NCBI GenBank assembly: GCA_040506775.1
Contig: JBEVWC010000003.1
Location: forward strand, 124,001 to 188,000
DNA from: Thiodiazotropha sp040506775
GTDB taxonomy: Bacteria > Pseudomonadota > Gammaproteobacteria > Chromatiales > Chromatiaceae
DNA: 64,000 nt
Direction of reading: 5' to 3'
Part shown: positions 52,445-61,952 of the stretch, in pieces
Layout: every line of letters begins with the position of its first letter
Numbering within the stretch: the stretch's first letter is position 1
Made by a program: the position numbers and the translations under genes
The notes under the pieces: generated by a model
Told to the model about the DNA's origin: nothing
The model's database searches: none
What the model saw: the letters and a program-made list of their open reading frames with translations, nothing else

Positions 52445-52866
52445 GATTCTACTCCTGGATTCCGGCAGCCTGGGGTTTGGCAGGCAGCTGATATTCTACT
52501 CAGACGGTACGATCCTGCGTTGAAATCCGCCTCAAAATGCTCATTTATTTCAGTAAACGCGCTTTTCAGGGAATTTCACCTTGGCTCCGACTCGTATGAG
52601 TGAATTCAACAGCCTGGCAGGTGCATCTCCCCTTTTCTGTCACCGGACTCGCAGTGGAACTGTGAGCGGTATGGGAAACACACCATGAAGGGTGCAAGTC
52701 TAAACTGCATTTCCGAACGGTGAAAGTAATCCCCCGCTGCGCAAGACCCTTCAGAGTCGGACGTCAACCCACGCTTTCCGGTTCCGTAAAATTCCGGTAA
52801 CTTACGCAGTTCATCGATAAAAATCAGTTCGTGACAACACACGCATCCCAACGACAGGTATCCTAC
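52445..52866. other. yejA-fabI divergent intergenic region
   Basis: 422 bp with no credible gene. It contains the GCAAGACCCTTCAG segment shared with 3410-3423, and the fabI leader. Structured-looking sequence around 52640-52790 (GGGAAACACACC, AGGGTGCAAGTC) does not match an RNA family I can name. Confidence 0.5.
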
Positions 52867-53643
52867 ATGGGCTTTCTACAAAACAAACGCATTCTCATCG
52901 TCGGTATTGCCAGCAACCGCTCCATCGCCTGGGGTGTTGCCCAGGCCATGCACCGGGAAGGAGCGGAACTGGCCCTCACCTATCAGACCGAAAAACTGAA
53001 GAGCCGTGTTGAAGACGCCGCGGAGAAATTTTCCGCCAGCCTGATCGCCCCCCTGGATGTCACCAGCGATGAACAGATCGCTCAATTGTTCGAACTGCTG
53101 GAAAAAGAGTGGGGATACCTGGACGGCATCGTACACGCGGTGGGTTTCGCGCCCCGCGACCACCTGGAAGGCAAATACCTGGACAACCTTACCCGGGAAG
53201 GCTTTGCCCTGGCCCACGACATCAGCTCCTACAGTTTCGCGGCACTCGCAAAGGCGGGCAGATCCCTGATGCAGGAGCGTAACGCCTCGTTGGTCACCAT
53301 GTCCTATCTTGGCGCGGTCCGCACCGTACCCAACTACAACGTCATGGGTGTGGCGAAAGCCAGCCTCGAGGCGAATGTCCGCTACATGGCTGAAGCGCTG
53401 GGCCCTGAGGGCATTCGGGTCAACGGGGTATCCGCCGGCCCGATTCGCACCCTGGCCGCTTCCGGTATCAAGGACTTCAAGGGCATGCTCGATGATGCGG
53501 AGAAGAAGAACCCGCTGCGACGCAACGTCACCATCGAAGAGGTCGGCAACACCACGGCCTTCCTCTGTTCCGATCTGGCTTCAGGCATCACCGGCGACAT
53601 TATCTATGTCGACTCGGGTTACCACATTTTGGGTATGGCCTGA
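52867..53643 (+). CDS. fabI: Enoyl-[acyl-carrier-protein] reductase (NADH)
   Basis: 258 residues from the ATG at 52867 (MGFLQNKRILIVGIASNRSI); an earlier ATG at 52831 would add 12 residues. The short-chain reductase Rossmann motif is followed by the catalytic tyrosines and lysine in SYLGAVRTVPNYNVMGVAKA. It completes each fatty acid elongation cycle. It is a target of triclosan in other bacteria. Confidence 0.97.
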   Translation: MGFLQNKRILIVGIASNRSIAWGVAQAMHREGAELALTYQTEKLKSRVEDAAEKFSASLIAPLDVTSDEQIAQLFELLEKEWGYLDGIVHAVGFAPRDHLEGKYLDNLTREGFALAHDISSYSFAALAKAGRSLMQERNASLVTMSYLGAVRTVPNYNVMGVAKASLEANVRYMAEALGPEGIRVNGVSAGPIRTLAASGIKDFKGMLDDAEKKNPLRRNVTIEEVGNTTAFLCSDLASGITGDIIYVDSGYHILGMA

Positions 53644-53646
53644 TCT

Positions 53647-53771
53647 TTGAAGTTTTTAGTTATGAGTGATTAGTTTTGAGTGATCGCGTTCGCTACGCTC
53701 TCAATTTTTTAAACACTTTGAGCGCAGCGAACACATCAACTAAAAACTCAAAACTTATAACTCAAAACTTG
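53647..53771. repeat. AT-rich inverted repeat between fabI and ppiD
   Basis: A left arm around TTTTTAGTTATGAGTGATTA..GTTTTGAGTGATCG plus CGTTCGCTACGCTCTCAA is mirrored by TTGAGCGCAGCGAACACATC..AACTAAAAACTCAAAACTTA. The two arms pair over most of about 50 bases with an AT-rich centre (TTTTTTAAACAC). It contrasts sharply with the surrounding GC-rich coding DNA and lies between convergent genes. Confidence 0.8.
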
Positions 53772-53781
53772 AATAAGGAAA

Positions 53782-55686
53782 TTATTCCTTGCCCTGCTTG
53801 AGCAGGATTTCAATATCCGCCCGGGATTTCAGATCCGCAACCACCCGATCGTAATAACTGCGTGTCATCATGCGCCGGACATTGTTTTCCAGATTCTGAT
53901 CCTGATTCGATTCCAGACTTCCCTCGGTCACCTTGGTCAGACTGAAGACTGCCTGGTCACCTTGAGGCAGACTGACCATGCCGGGAGTGGATGCGTCCTC
54001 CGCCGGCTTGACTGCGCGGAACACGGCGCTGCTTAACACCGGAGACAGGCTGCGATCGTTACGGGTTACCGTCGCCGGGCCCGTTACCGGGTAATTCCCG
54101 GCCACCTGCATCAGCGGAGCACCCGATTTGATCTCTTCCAGGCGTTTCTGCGCCTCGGCTTCCGCCTGCTGCTGCGCCTTTTGACTCCGCAGGGTCTCAA
54201 TAACCAGGTCACGCACCTCGTCCAGAGGTTGTATCGTCGACTCCCGGTGATCGGTCACCCGGACCACGATGGATCGGGTGCCATCCAGCTCAATCAGATC
54301 ACTGTTGTGCTGTTCCTTGAGCACATCCTCACTGAATGCCGCGTTCAGTACTTTGGGATTGGTCAGGTCACCGCTCGCCGGTTCATCACGGGTCAGCCAG
54401 TCACTCTGCTGAATGGTCAAGCCCAGGGTCTCGGCAGCCGTATCCAGGGAATTGGGCTGCTCGTAGCTCAGGTTCGCCAGCTCTTCTGCCAGTTCGAAAT
54501 AGCGTCGCTCGCCTTCGGATTTCCGATATCCCTTCTCCGCATCGTCCCTCGCCTCTTCGAAGGACTTCACAGTGCCCGGTTTGATCCCGGTGAGTTTGAT
54601 CAGATGATAGCCGAAGCTGCTGCGCACCGGTTCGCTCACCTGCCCTTCCTGGAGACTGAAAACCGATCCCTCAAAAGCGGGATCCATGATGCCTTTGCCG
54701 AAGAAACCCAGATCGCCACCTTCAGCGGCAGAACCAGGATCCTGGGAAAACTCCTTGGCCAGATCCGCGAAGGATTCGCCCTGATCCAGTCGTCCCTTGA
54801 TGGCCTGGAGTTTCTCCAGTACGGCTTTCTCATCAGCCTCGTCCGCGTCACGGCTCAAGGTAAGGAGAATATGACTGGCACGACGCTCCTCCGGAACACC
54901 GAATTGTTCCAGGTGGGTATCGTAGAACCCGCGCAACAGATCATCGCTGACTTCCACCGTGGCGCCCGCTGACGTGGCATCCAACAGTATGTATTCGAGC
55001 TTCACCTTTTCCGGTGCGCGGTAGTCTTCCTGGTGATCGGTGTAGTAGCTCTGAATCTCCTCATCACTCATACTGCCGTCGACCTTGAAGTCAGCCGCCG
55101 GTATCACGAAATAGGAGACTTCGCGGGTCTGGTTCTGCAGGCGTGCATTCTGCTCCAGCTCATGCCGGGTCACAAAGGTCCCGGCACCGACGGCCTGGGA
55201 CAGCTGCTCGGACACCAGCACATTGCGGATCCGCTCCTCGAAGCCGGCCGCGCTGAATCCCTGCAAACGAACCGCCCGTTCATAGGTTTCCTGATCGAAA
55301 CGTCCATCCTTCTGGAACGCAGGCATGCCCAGAATCGCCGCCTGCACCAGTGGCTTGCCGGCGCGTAACCCCATCTTCTCAGAAGCCTGTCGCAGCACCT
55401 CCTCGTCAATCATGCGGTTCAAGACCTGCTTGCGCAGACGTGCATCGTCGAACAATTCAGGGCGGTAGGCGGCACCCAGCTGATCACGCAACTGCTGACG
55501 AAAACGTTGAAATTGACTGTCCAGATTCCGCTCGGTGATCTCGACACCGTTGACACTGGCTGCCAGGGGTTCGGAGCCGATACCCAGATAGGACTGAATG
55601 CCCCAGAGTGCAAAAGGAATGGTGATAAGAATGACGATCGCCCAAGCGATCCAGCCCTGAGCTTTGTCTCTGATAACCTGAAGCAT
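53782..55686 (-). CDS. ppiD: Periplasmic folding chaperone PpiD
   Basis: 634 residues. N-terminal membrane anchor (WIAWAIVILITIPFALWGI), a SurA-like helical N-domain, and one parvulin domain at about 265-360 (ERRASHILLTLSRDADEADE, DLGFFGKGIMDPAFEGSVF). It assists folding of newly secreted proteins near SecYEG. Length matches E. coli PpiD (623). Confidence 0.95.
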   Translation of the reverse strand: MLQVIRDKAQGWIAWAIVILITIPFALWGIQSYLGIGSEPLAASVNGVEITERNLDSQFQRFRQQLRDQLGAAYRPELFDDARLRKQVLNRMIDEEVLRQASEKMGLRAGKPLVQAAILGMPAFQKDGRFDQETYERAVRLQGFSAAGFEERIRNVLVSEQLSQAVGAGTFVTRHELEQNARLQNQTREVSYFVIPAADFKVDGSMSDEEIQSYYTDHQEDYRAPEKVKLEYILLDATSAGATVEVSDDLLRGFYDTHLEQFGVPEERRASHILLTLSRDADEADEKAVLEKLQAIKGRLDQGESFADLAKEFSQDPGSAAEGGDLGFFGKGIMDPAFEGSVFSLQEGQVSEPVRSSFGYHLIKLTGIKPGTVKSFEEARDDAEKGYRKSEGERRYFELAEELANLSYEQPNSLDTAAETLGLTIQQSDWLTRDEPASGDLTNPKVLNAAFSEDVLKEQHNSDLIELDGTRSIVVRVTDHRESTIQPLDEVRDLVIETLRSQKAQQQAEAEAQKRLEEIKSGAPLMQVAGNYPVTGPATVTRNDRSLSPVLSSAVFRAVKPAEDASTPGMVSLPQGDQAVFSLTKVTEGSLESNQDQNLENNVRRMMTRSYYDRVVADLKSRADIEILLKQGKE

Positions 55687-55721
55687 GAGCAGATTCGTTC
55701 CTGTTTAGCTGACGGCTCTAC

Positions 55722-55760
55722 AAACAAAAACGGGGTATCTGTGAGATACCCCGTGTTTGT
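55722..55760 (-). terminator. Terminator after tRNA-Asp
   Basis: On the minus strand: ACGGGGTATC, loop TCACA, GATACCCCGT then TTTTTGTTTG. Ten-pair stem with a T-run downstream of tRNA-Asp, ending the hupB/tRNA transcript unit before ppiD. Confidence 0.88.
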
Positions 55761-55765
55761 GCAAT

Positions 55766-55842
55766 TGGCGGAGCGGACGGGGCTCGAACCCGCGACCCCC
55801 GGCGTGACAGGCCGGTATTCTGACCAACTGAACTACCGCTCC
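55766..55842 (-). tRNA. tRNA-Asp (GTC)
   Basis: 77 nt including the encoded CCA. Acceptor GGAGCGG/CCGCTCC, anticodon loop CTGTCAC with anticodon GTC, T-arm GGGTTCGAGCCCC. Followed by a terminator. Confidence 0.97.
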
Positions 55843-55845
55843 ATT

Positions 55846-55921
55846 TGGTGGGTGCTGCAGGGATCGAACCTGCGACCCTCGCCTTGTAAGGGCGATGCTC
55901 TCCCAGCTGAGCTAAGCACCC
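55846..55921 (-). tRNA. tRNA-Val (TAC)
   Basis: 76 nt with encoded CCA. Acceptor GGGTGCT/AGCACCC, anticodon TAC in CCTTACAAG, T-arm CAGGTTCGATCCCTG. Only three bases separate it from tRNA-Asp, and 11 from the hupB stop. Confidence 0.97.
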
Positions 55922-55932
55922 CGGAAGGCGCG

Positions 55933-56205
55933 CTAGTTTATTGCATCCTTCAAAGCTTTACCAGCTTTAAATGACGGGATTTTGGATGCCTTGATTTTGA
56001 TGGTTTCGCCGGTCTGAGGATTGCGGCCTTCACGGGCGGCACGTTCTTTCACGGAAAAAGTGCCAAATCCTACCAGGGAGAGGGTGTCACCCGCTTTCAT
56101 CGCTTCAGTGACAGCATTCACCATTCCATCCAGTGCCCGCGCGGCGGCGGCTTTGGAAATGTCCGCGGATTCCGCCATTGCCTCAATCAGTTCGGCCTTA
56201 TTCAT
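55933..56205 (-). CDS. hupB: DNA-binding protein HU-beta
   Basis: 90 residues, the HU signature GFGTFSVKERAAREGRNPQTG with the DNA-binding arm around residue 60. N-terminal MNKAELIEAMAESADISKAA. It organises the nucleoid. It lies downstream of lon, as in many gammaproteobacteria, then tRNA-Val and tRNA-Asp. Confidence 0.98.
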   Translation of the reverse strand: MNKAELIEAMAESADISKAAAARALDGMVNAVTEAMKAGDTLSLVGFGTFSVKERAAREGRNPQTGETIKIKASKIPSFKAGKALKDAIN

Positions 56206-56895
56206 TAATCAATTTCCCCTGTTGTGGTTCGGGCGGATCATAACCGCCCCAAAAAAATCTTGTGTGTTATGGCCCACTCGGAGCCCGAAACGCCAGAATT
56301 TATACCGGCTGCCATACACCCTGTCAAGCAACGTACCGTGCTCAAGCCCAGCAAAATCGAGCATTTGCCGAGCATGACCCGCTAGCGGATTGATACATTG
56401 ACTTCGGTCAATTGAACGCTGCCGGATGTTGATTGAAAAGCGTTTCGATTTACTGACAAGGCGGGCCGAAATCACGCGCACCCATGAAGGCAACTCGCCG
56501 CGATAGGCGATCCGTACAGCCCAACTATTACAATAGGTTGCTGAGAATACCCAGGCTTAGATCAGTTACTGAGAGTGACTCTCGATGACCGGGACGCCAT
56601 CCTGTGTGGTCGTGATCGACACGATCATATATGACCACACAAACTCACAAACGACTCCCGATGTGTGAGCCCTTCGCAGACTGTTACGATTTCACTCTGC
56701 ATAAAAACGCCCTTGAAAAGGGCACACTCAGATCGCCAAACCGCACGTTTTCAACGGACTTATCCTGTGTGCGGGTGTACTCGGCAAACCTGTAATAATG
56801 GTACCGGAACGGCCTGAACGGACAATCAATCAGCGGGGTTTTATCGATCTACCCCAGCCAAGTCCACTCCGCAACCGTTCCGGTTACCGGGTCTG
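56206..56895. other. lon-hupB intergenic region, 690 bp
   Basis: The longest non-coding stretch in the window. A minus-strand open frame (56209-56493) has basic low-information content and is not a credible gene. Two inverted repeats are visible: GTGTGGTC (56604-56611) with GACCACAC (56653-56660), and an ACCGGAACGG / CCGTTCCGGT pair near 56802 and 56874 beside the lon stop. The hupB promoter must lie here. Confidence 0.55.
56604..56660. repeat. Inverted repeat GTGTGGTC...GACCACAC
   Basis: Eight-base perfect arms with a 41-base interior that itself contains GTGATCGACACGATCAT. Function unknown; could fold as a small RNA hairpin or hold a nucleoid protein site. Confidence 0.45.
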
Positions 56896-59337
56896 TCAAT
56901 GAACTCCTGACTTCTTATCGTCAGAGGATCGCTTCTTGGTGGTTTTTCGCGGTGCCGTAGAGGCCGCCTTGGCACCCTCCTTGGGTTGCGGCATCTCTGT
57001 CAGCGCGATCTGCAGCACTTCATCGATCCAGCGAACCGGTCGAATATCGAGATTCTGTTTGATGTTCTTGGGAATATCCACCAGATCCCTTTCATTCTCC
57101 TGCGGGATGATCACGGTCGCGATACCACCTCGGTGCGCAGCCAGCAACTTCTCCTTCAAACCGCCGATCGGCAGCACCTCGCCACGCAGGGTAATCTCAC
57201 CGGTCATCGCCACATCCGCCCGCACCGGAATCTTGGTGAGCGCAGACACCAGGCAGGTGCACATACCCACACCCGCGCTTGGGCCGTCTTTTGGCGTCGC
57301 ACCTTCCGGCACATGGATGTGCACATCGAACTTCTGATAGAAATCCTCTTCCAGGGCGAGTGAATCGGCACGGCTTCTGACTACGGTCATGGCTGCCTGG
57401 ATCGACTCCTGCATCACCTCACCGAGTTGTCCGGTATGGCTCAAGCGACCCTTGCCGGGCATCAGCGCCGCTTCGATACGCAGCAGTTCGCCACCCACTT
57501 CGGTCCAGGCCAGACCTGTGACCTGACCCACCTGATTATGTTCATCGGCACGACCGTAGCGGAAGCGCCGCACACCCAGATAATCCTCCAGCCGCTTGGC
57601 GTTGAGGGTGACCTTGTTGGTGGTCTTCTTCAGCAGGATCTCTTTCACCACCTTGCGGCAGATCTTGGCGATTTCACGTTCCAGATTACGCACGCCCGCC
57701 TCACGGGTGTAGTAGCGCACGATGTCGCGTATCGCCTCCTCGCGAATAATCAGCTCCTCAGGCTTCAGACCGTTGTTCTCCATCTGCTTTGGCACCAGGT
57801 AGCGCTGCGCGATGTTCACCTTCTCATCTTCGGTGTAACCCGAGAGACGGATCACTTCCATCCGGTCCAGCAATGCCGGAGGGATGTTCAGGGTATTCGC
57901 GGTGGCGACGAACATCACCTCGGAGAGATCGAAGTCGACCTCGAGGTAGTGGTCATTGAAGGTATGGTTCTGTTCGGGATCCAAAACCTCCAGCAGCGCC
58001 GAAGCAGGGTCGCCCCGGAAATCCATCGCCATCTTGTCGATTTCATCGAGCAGAAACAGCGGATTGCGGGTTTTCACCTTGCTCAGGTTGTTGATGATCT
58101 TACCCGGCAGCGCCCCGATGTAGGTCCTGCGATGACCACGGATTTCCGCCTCATCACGCACACCACCAAGGGCCATGCGGGTGAATTTGCGATTGGTAGC
58201 GCGCGCAATGGACTGACCCAGAGAGGTTTTACCTACACCGGGAGGACCCACCAGGCAAAGAATCGGGCCTTTGAGTTTGCGCACCCGCTGCTGAACCGCG
58301 AGATATTCCAGGATGCGTTCCTTGACCTTTTCCAGTCCGTAGTGATCCTCGTCCAGCACCTGGTTGGCGCCGCCGATATCATTGCGGATCTTGGTGCGCT
58401 TTTTCCAGGGCAGGCCGACCAGGGTATCAATGTAATTGCGCACCACCGTGGCTTCCGCCGACATCGGGGACATCAGCTTGAGCTTGTTCAGTTCATTGTT
58501 GGCCTTGTCCTTGGCCTCTTTGGTCATGCCCGCGGTCTCGATCTTCTTGGTCAGATCCTCGATCTCGTTCGGCGCGTCATCCATCTCACCCAGTTCTTTC
58601 TGGATCGCCTTCATCTGCTCGTTGAGATAGTACTCGCGCTGATTCTTTTCCATCTGGCGCTTGACCCGACCACGGATCCGCTTCTCCATCTGCAGGATAT
58701 CGTTTTCACCTTCCATCAAGCCCATCAGATGTTCGAGACGCTCCCGCACATTCGGCATCTCCAGAACGTGCTGCTTCTCTTCCAGTTTGAGCGACATATG
58801 CGCGGCGATGGTGTCCGCCAGACGGCTGGGATCATCGATGCTGGAGAGCGAGGTGAGCACCTCCGGCGGCACCTTTTTGTTCAGCTTGACGTATTGATCG
58901 AACAGGTTTGTCGCGGAGCGCATCAGCACCTCGGTTTCGCGACCGGCCAGATCGAGATTGTCGGTGAGGCTTTCCAGACGCGCCGTGAAATACTCTTCAC
59001 TGTCCACGAACTCGATGATGCGCGCCCGCTCACCGCCTTCAACCAGCACCTTGACGGTGCCATCGGGGAGTTTCAGCAGTTGCAGGATATTCGCCAGGGT
59101 ACCGATGGCGTACATGTCCCCCACATCCGGATCATCCACATCCGCACTCTTCTGAGCCGCCAGGAGGATCTGCTTGTTGCTCTGCATGGCCGCATCCAAA
59201 GCCTGGATGGACTTGTCGCGACCTACGAACAGGGGAATCACCATGTGTGGATAAACCACCACATCACGCAATGGCAAGACCGGAACCACATTACTCTGAT
59301 CTCTGATCGAACCGGTTTCTGTGTGTTCTTGACCCAT
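56896..59337 (-). CDS. lon: ATP-dependent protease La
   Basis: 813 residues: LonN domain, long coiled coil, AAA domain with Walker A LVGPPGVGKTSLGQSIARAT and Walker B FLLDEIDKM, and the C-terminal serine protease with catalytic Ser in ATPKDGPSAGVGM and Lys in GGLKEKLLAAHRGG. It degrades misfolded and regulatory proteins. The C-terminal tail is Lys-rich (TAPRKTTKKRSSDDKK). GAGGA is 7 bases before the ATG. Confidence 0.98.
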   Translation of the reverse strand: MGQEHTETGSIRDQSNVVPVLPLRDVVVYPHMVIPLFVGRDKSIQALDAAMQSNKQILLAAQKSADVDDPDVGDMYAIGTLANILQLLKLPDGTVKVLVEGGERARIIEFVDSEEYFTARLESLTDNLDLAGRETEVLMRSATNLFDQYVKLNKKVPPEVLTSLSSIDDPSRLADTIAAHMSLKLEEKQHVLEMPNVRERLEHLMGLMEGENDILQMEKRIRGRVKRQMEKNQREYYLNEQMKAIQKELGEMDDAPNEIEDLTKKIETAGMTKEAKDKANNELNKLKLMSPMSAEATVVRNYIDTLVGLPWKKRTKIRNDIGGANQVLDEDHYGLEKVKERILEYLAVQQRVRKLKGPILCLVGPPGVGKTSLGQSIARATNRKFTRMALGGVRDEAEIRGHRRTYIGALPGKIINNLSKVKTRNPLFLLDEIDKMAMDFRGDPASALLEVLDPEQNHTFNDHYLEVDFDLSEVMFVATANTLNIPPALLDRMEVIRLSGYTEDEKVNIAQRYLVPKQMENNGLKPEELIIREEAIRDIVRYYTREAGVRNLEREIAKICRKVVKEILLKKTTNKVTLNAKRLEDYLGVRRFRYGRADEHNQVGQVTGLAWTEVGGELLRIEAALMPGKGRLSHTGQLGEVMQESIQAAMTVVRSRADSLALEEDFYQKFDVHIHVPEGATPKDGPSAGVGMCTCLVSALTKIPVRADVAMTGEITLRGEVLPIGGLKEKLLAAHRGGIATVIIPQENERDLVDIPKNIKQNLDIRPVRWIDEVLQIALTEMPQPKEGAKAASTAPRKTTKKRSSDDKKSGVH

Positions 59338-59878
59338 GTATATATCCTCTTAAGGCAGTGTACCTGCCGGGTAAAACTACAATCGCAGGTTAGACCGCGT
59401 CGCTGCTGGAAAAAACTGTTGGGTGGGACGTTGCTGTCAGGTGGCAAACGGACCGAACCCGGGAGCCTGTCTGTGGTGATCCGCTCGCATATTTGATCGA
59501 TAGTCTACATATATGGCCTGACACCCAATGTTTCAAGTCTATCGATTACAGCGGTTCAGAGAAAGCACAGCCCCGGGACCTCACAAATCCGGCACATCCA
59601 GCGTGCCAGACAATTTTCCGCTGGCTTGGCACCAGCATGACATGTGCTGCTCACAGGTCAACGGTGCACACTTCGCGGTTTCTCTACCGGAAATGTCATC
59701 CAATAATCATGCCTGAGTCAGGAGAACGGAAAAAAACAACTGAAAATGGGGTCGGATCGGAGGAATGAAAAGCGTATAGGCGGGTTGCTCGCGACCAGAT
59801 AAAAGCAATCAGCCCGCTTGAAACGGCAGTGTCAAACGGGCTGAAAATCGCGCAAGAAAATAATAATCAAACTATAAA
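59338..59878. other. clpX-lon intergenic region, 541 bp
   Basis: No credible gene. On the minus strand a CCCCATTTT block at about 59742-59750, with CTTTTCA 15 bases upstream, is a weak heat-shock (sigma-32) promoter candidate for lon. The clpX-proximal end has the hairpin at 59810-59843. Confidence 0.45.
59810..59843 (-). terminator. Terminator-like hairpin after clpX
   Basis: CAGCCCG and CGGGCTG pair across 20 bases that themselves contain a TTGA/TCAA pair. On the minus strand it is followed by ATTGCTTTTATC. A probable end of the tig-clpP-clpX transcript, with a weak T-run. Confidence 0.55.
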
Positions 59879-61153
59879 TCAATCAGATGCAGCAATCTGC
59901 TTATCGCTGTTTTCGTAAATTAGCAGGGGTTCGGACTCACCGGCAATAACCCCCTCATCCACGACCACCTTGGCGACCTCCTCCATGGAGGGCAGATCAT
60001 ACATGGTGTCGAGCAGAACCTGCTCCAATATGGTGCGAAGCCCCCGGGCGCCGGTCTTCCGCGCCATCGCCTTACGTGCGATCGCCCGCAAAGCATCCTC
60101 ACGGATCTCGAGTTCACAGCCTTCCATCTCGAACAGCCGCGCATACTGCTTGGTGAGCGCGTTTTTCGGCTCGGTGAGGATCTGTACCAGGGAATCCTCA
60201 TCCAGTTCCTGCAAGGTGGCAACCACCGGCAGGCGACCGACAAATTCCGGTATCAGTCCGTATTTGATCAGGTCTTCCGGCTCCACATCGACGATGATGT
60301 CACCCACGGAACGGGAATCATTCTTACTCTTGACCTCTGCTGAGAAGCCGATGCCACCTTTTTCAGAACGATCCTTGATGACCTTCTCCAATCCGGCGAA
60401 GGCGCCACCGACGATGAACAGGATATTCGAGGTGTTGACCTGCAGGAACTCCTGCTGCGGGTGCTTGCGTCCCCCCTGGGGCGGAACCGAAGCCACGGTA
60501 CCCTCGATCAGCTTCAGAAGCGCCTGCTGAACGCCTTCGCCCGAGACATCGCGGGTGATCGAAGGGTTGTCGGATTTACGGGAGATCTTGTCGATCTCAT
60601 CGATGTAGACGATACCGGTCTGGGCCTTTTCCACATCGTAATCGCACTTCTGCAGAAGTTTCTGAATGATGTTTTCCACATCCTCGCCCACGTAGCCCGC
60701 CTCGGTGAGGGTCGTGGCGTCGGCGATGGTGAAGGGCACATTCAGCATTCTGGCCAGGGTTTCGGCCAGAAGAGTCTTACCCGAACCGGTGGGACCGATC
60801 AGCAAGATGTTCGATTTGGCCAGTTCGACCTCGTTTTCCTTACCGATGGCATCCAGACGTTTGTAGTGATTGTAGACCGCGACAGAGAGTACCTTCTTGG
60901 CCCGCTGCTGTCCGATAACATACTGATCCAGCGTCTTTTTTATCTCATGAGGCTTGGGCAGCTTGCTGATACTCTCCTCACCGGGCTCCTGCATTTCCTC
61001 CCGGATGATGTCATTGCAGAGTTCAACGCATTCGTCGCAGATGAAGACGGAGGGGCCGGCAATGAGCTTGCGCACCTCATGCTGGCTTTTGCCGCAAAAG
61101 GAGCAATACAACAGCTTACCGTCGTCGCCTTTTCCGCTCTTGTCACTGCCCAT
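59879..61153 (-). CDS. clpX: ATP-dependent Clp protease ATP-binding subunit ClpX
   Basis: 424 residues. Zinc-binding domain CSFCGKSQHEVRKLIAG..CDECVELC near the N-terminus; Walker A LLIGPTGSGKTLLAETLA; Walker B in VYIDEIDKISR; ClpP-docking IGF-equivalent loop in the GGIGFSAEVKSK segment. It unfolds substrates for ClpP. GGAG is 7 bases before ATG. It follows clpP by 141 bp. Confidence 0.98.
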   Translation of the reverse strand: MGSDKSGKGDDGKLLYCSFCGKSQHEVRKLIAGPSVFICDECVELCNDIIREEMQEPGEESISKLPKPHEIKKTLDQYVIGQQRAKKVLSVAVYNHYKRLDAIGKENEVELAKSNILLIGPTGSGKTLLAETLARMLNVPFTIADATTLTEAGYVGEDVENIIQKLLQKCDYDVEKAQTGIVYIDEIDKISRKSDNPSITRDVSGEGVQQALLKLIEGTVASVPPQGGRKHPQQEFLQVNTSNILFIVGGAFAGLEKVIKDRSEKGGIGFSAEVKSKNDSRSVGDIIVDVEPEDLIKYGLIPEFVGRLPVVATLQELDEDSLVQILTEPKNALTKQYARLFEMEGCELEIREDALRAIARKAMARKTGARGLRTILEQVLLDTMYDLPSMEEVAKVVVDEGVIAGESEPLLIYENSDKQIAASD

Positions 61154-61294
61154 ATGTACACTCCTTCAAGCCGAATTCAACCTGCTTTAGTTCAATCATA
61201 TCCAACTGCATCGGGATGGCAAGGACAGACTGACAAAAACCTGATCTGAGTATCAGGCCAAGACCGCTGTGCCTCAACCGCTTATCGCAGCTGG

Positions 61295-61933
61295 TTATTT
61301 CACCTCATTACCGGCGCGGGAAGAGAGTACGGTGTCGATCAGACCATACTCCACCGCGGCCTGTCCCCCCATGAAATTGTCACGATCGGTATCCACGGAG
61401 ATCTTATCCAGACTCTGCCCGGTGTGCTCCGCCATGATGGTGTTGAGGCGTTCGCGCAGCAGCAGGATCTCTTTTGCGTGGATCTCGATATCCGTGGCCT
61501 GACCCTGGAATCCGCCCAGAGGCTGATGGATCATCATACGGGAATTCGGCAGGCAATAGCGCTTGCCTTTTGCGCCACCGGTCAGCAGCAGCGCACCCAT
61601 GCTCGCCGCCTGACCAATGCACATGGTGCTCACGTCCGGCTTGATGAACTGCATGGTGTCATAAATTGACAGCCCTGCGGTTACCGATCCACCGGGAGAG
61701 TTGATGTACAGATGGATGTCCTTGTCCGGGTTCTCCGACTCCAGGAACAGCAACTGCGCCACCACCAGGTTGGCCATGTGATCCTCGACCGGTCCGACGA
61801 GGAAGATCACCCGCTCCTTGAGCAGGCGGGAGTAGATATCAAAGGAACGCTCACCCCGGGCGGTCTGTTCGATAACGATCGGGACCAATCCGAGATTCTT
61901 AGCGTCCGGCATTCCTGAGACTGTATCAATCAT
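61295..61933 (-). CDS. clpP: ATP-dependent Clp protease proteolytic subunit
   Basis: 212 residues. Catalytic Ser in IGQAASMGALLLTGG and His in RMMIHQPLGGFQGQ. The N-terminal VPIVIEQTARGERSFDIYS is typical. Self-compartmentalised serine protease. Order tig-clpP-clpX-lon is the standard arrangement. Confidence 0.98.
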   Translation of the reverse strand: MIDTVSGMPDAKNLGLVPIVIEQTARGERSFDIYSRLLKERVIFLVGPVEDHMANLVVAQLLFLESENPDKDIHLYINSPGGSVTAGLSIYDTMQFIKPDVSTMCIGQAASMGALLLTGGAKGKRYCLPNSRMMIHQPLGGFQGQATDIEIHAKEILLLRERLNTIMAEHTGQSLDKISVDTDRDNFMGGQAAVEYGLIDTVLSSRAGNEVK

Positions 61934-61952
61934 TGTGCAAGGTTCCTTCGGG

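Noticed and set aside
52620..52800. Riboswitch or group II intron fragment before fabI
   Set aside because: Some structured-looking motifs, but neither cobalamin-type consensus nor intron domain V is present; a covariance-model scan would settle it.
56209..56493. A 94-codon minus-strand frame between lon and hupB
   Set aside because: Basic, low-information sequence, no ribosome site and no family resemblance.
57427..59496. A long plus-strand open frame of 689 codons
   Set aside because: It is antisense to lon, His-rich and without recognisable domains; long antisense frames are expected in GC-rich genes.
59738..59775. Sigma-32 promoter for lon
   Set aside because: CCCCATTTT is good but the -35 is poor and the site is about 400 bp from lon; kept only as a note in the intergenic entry.
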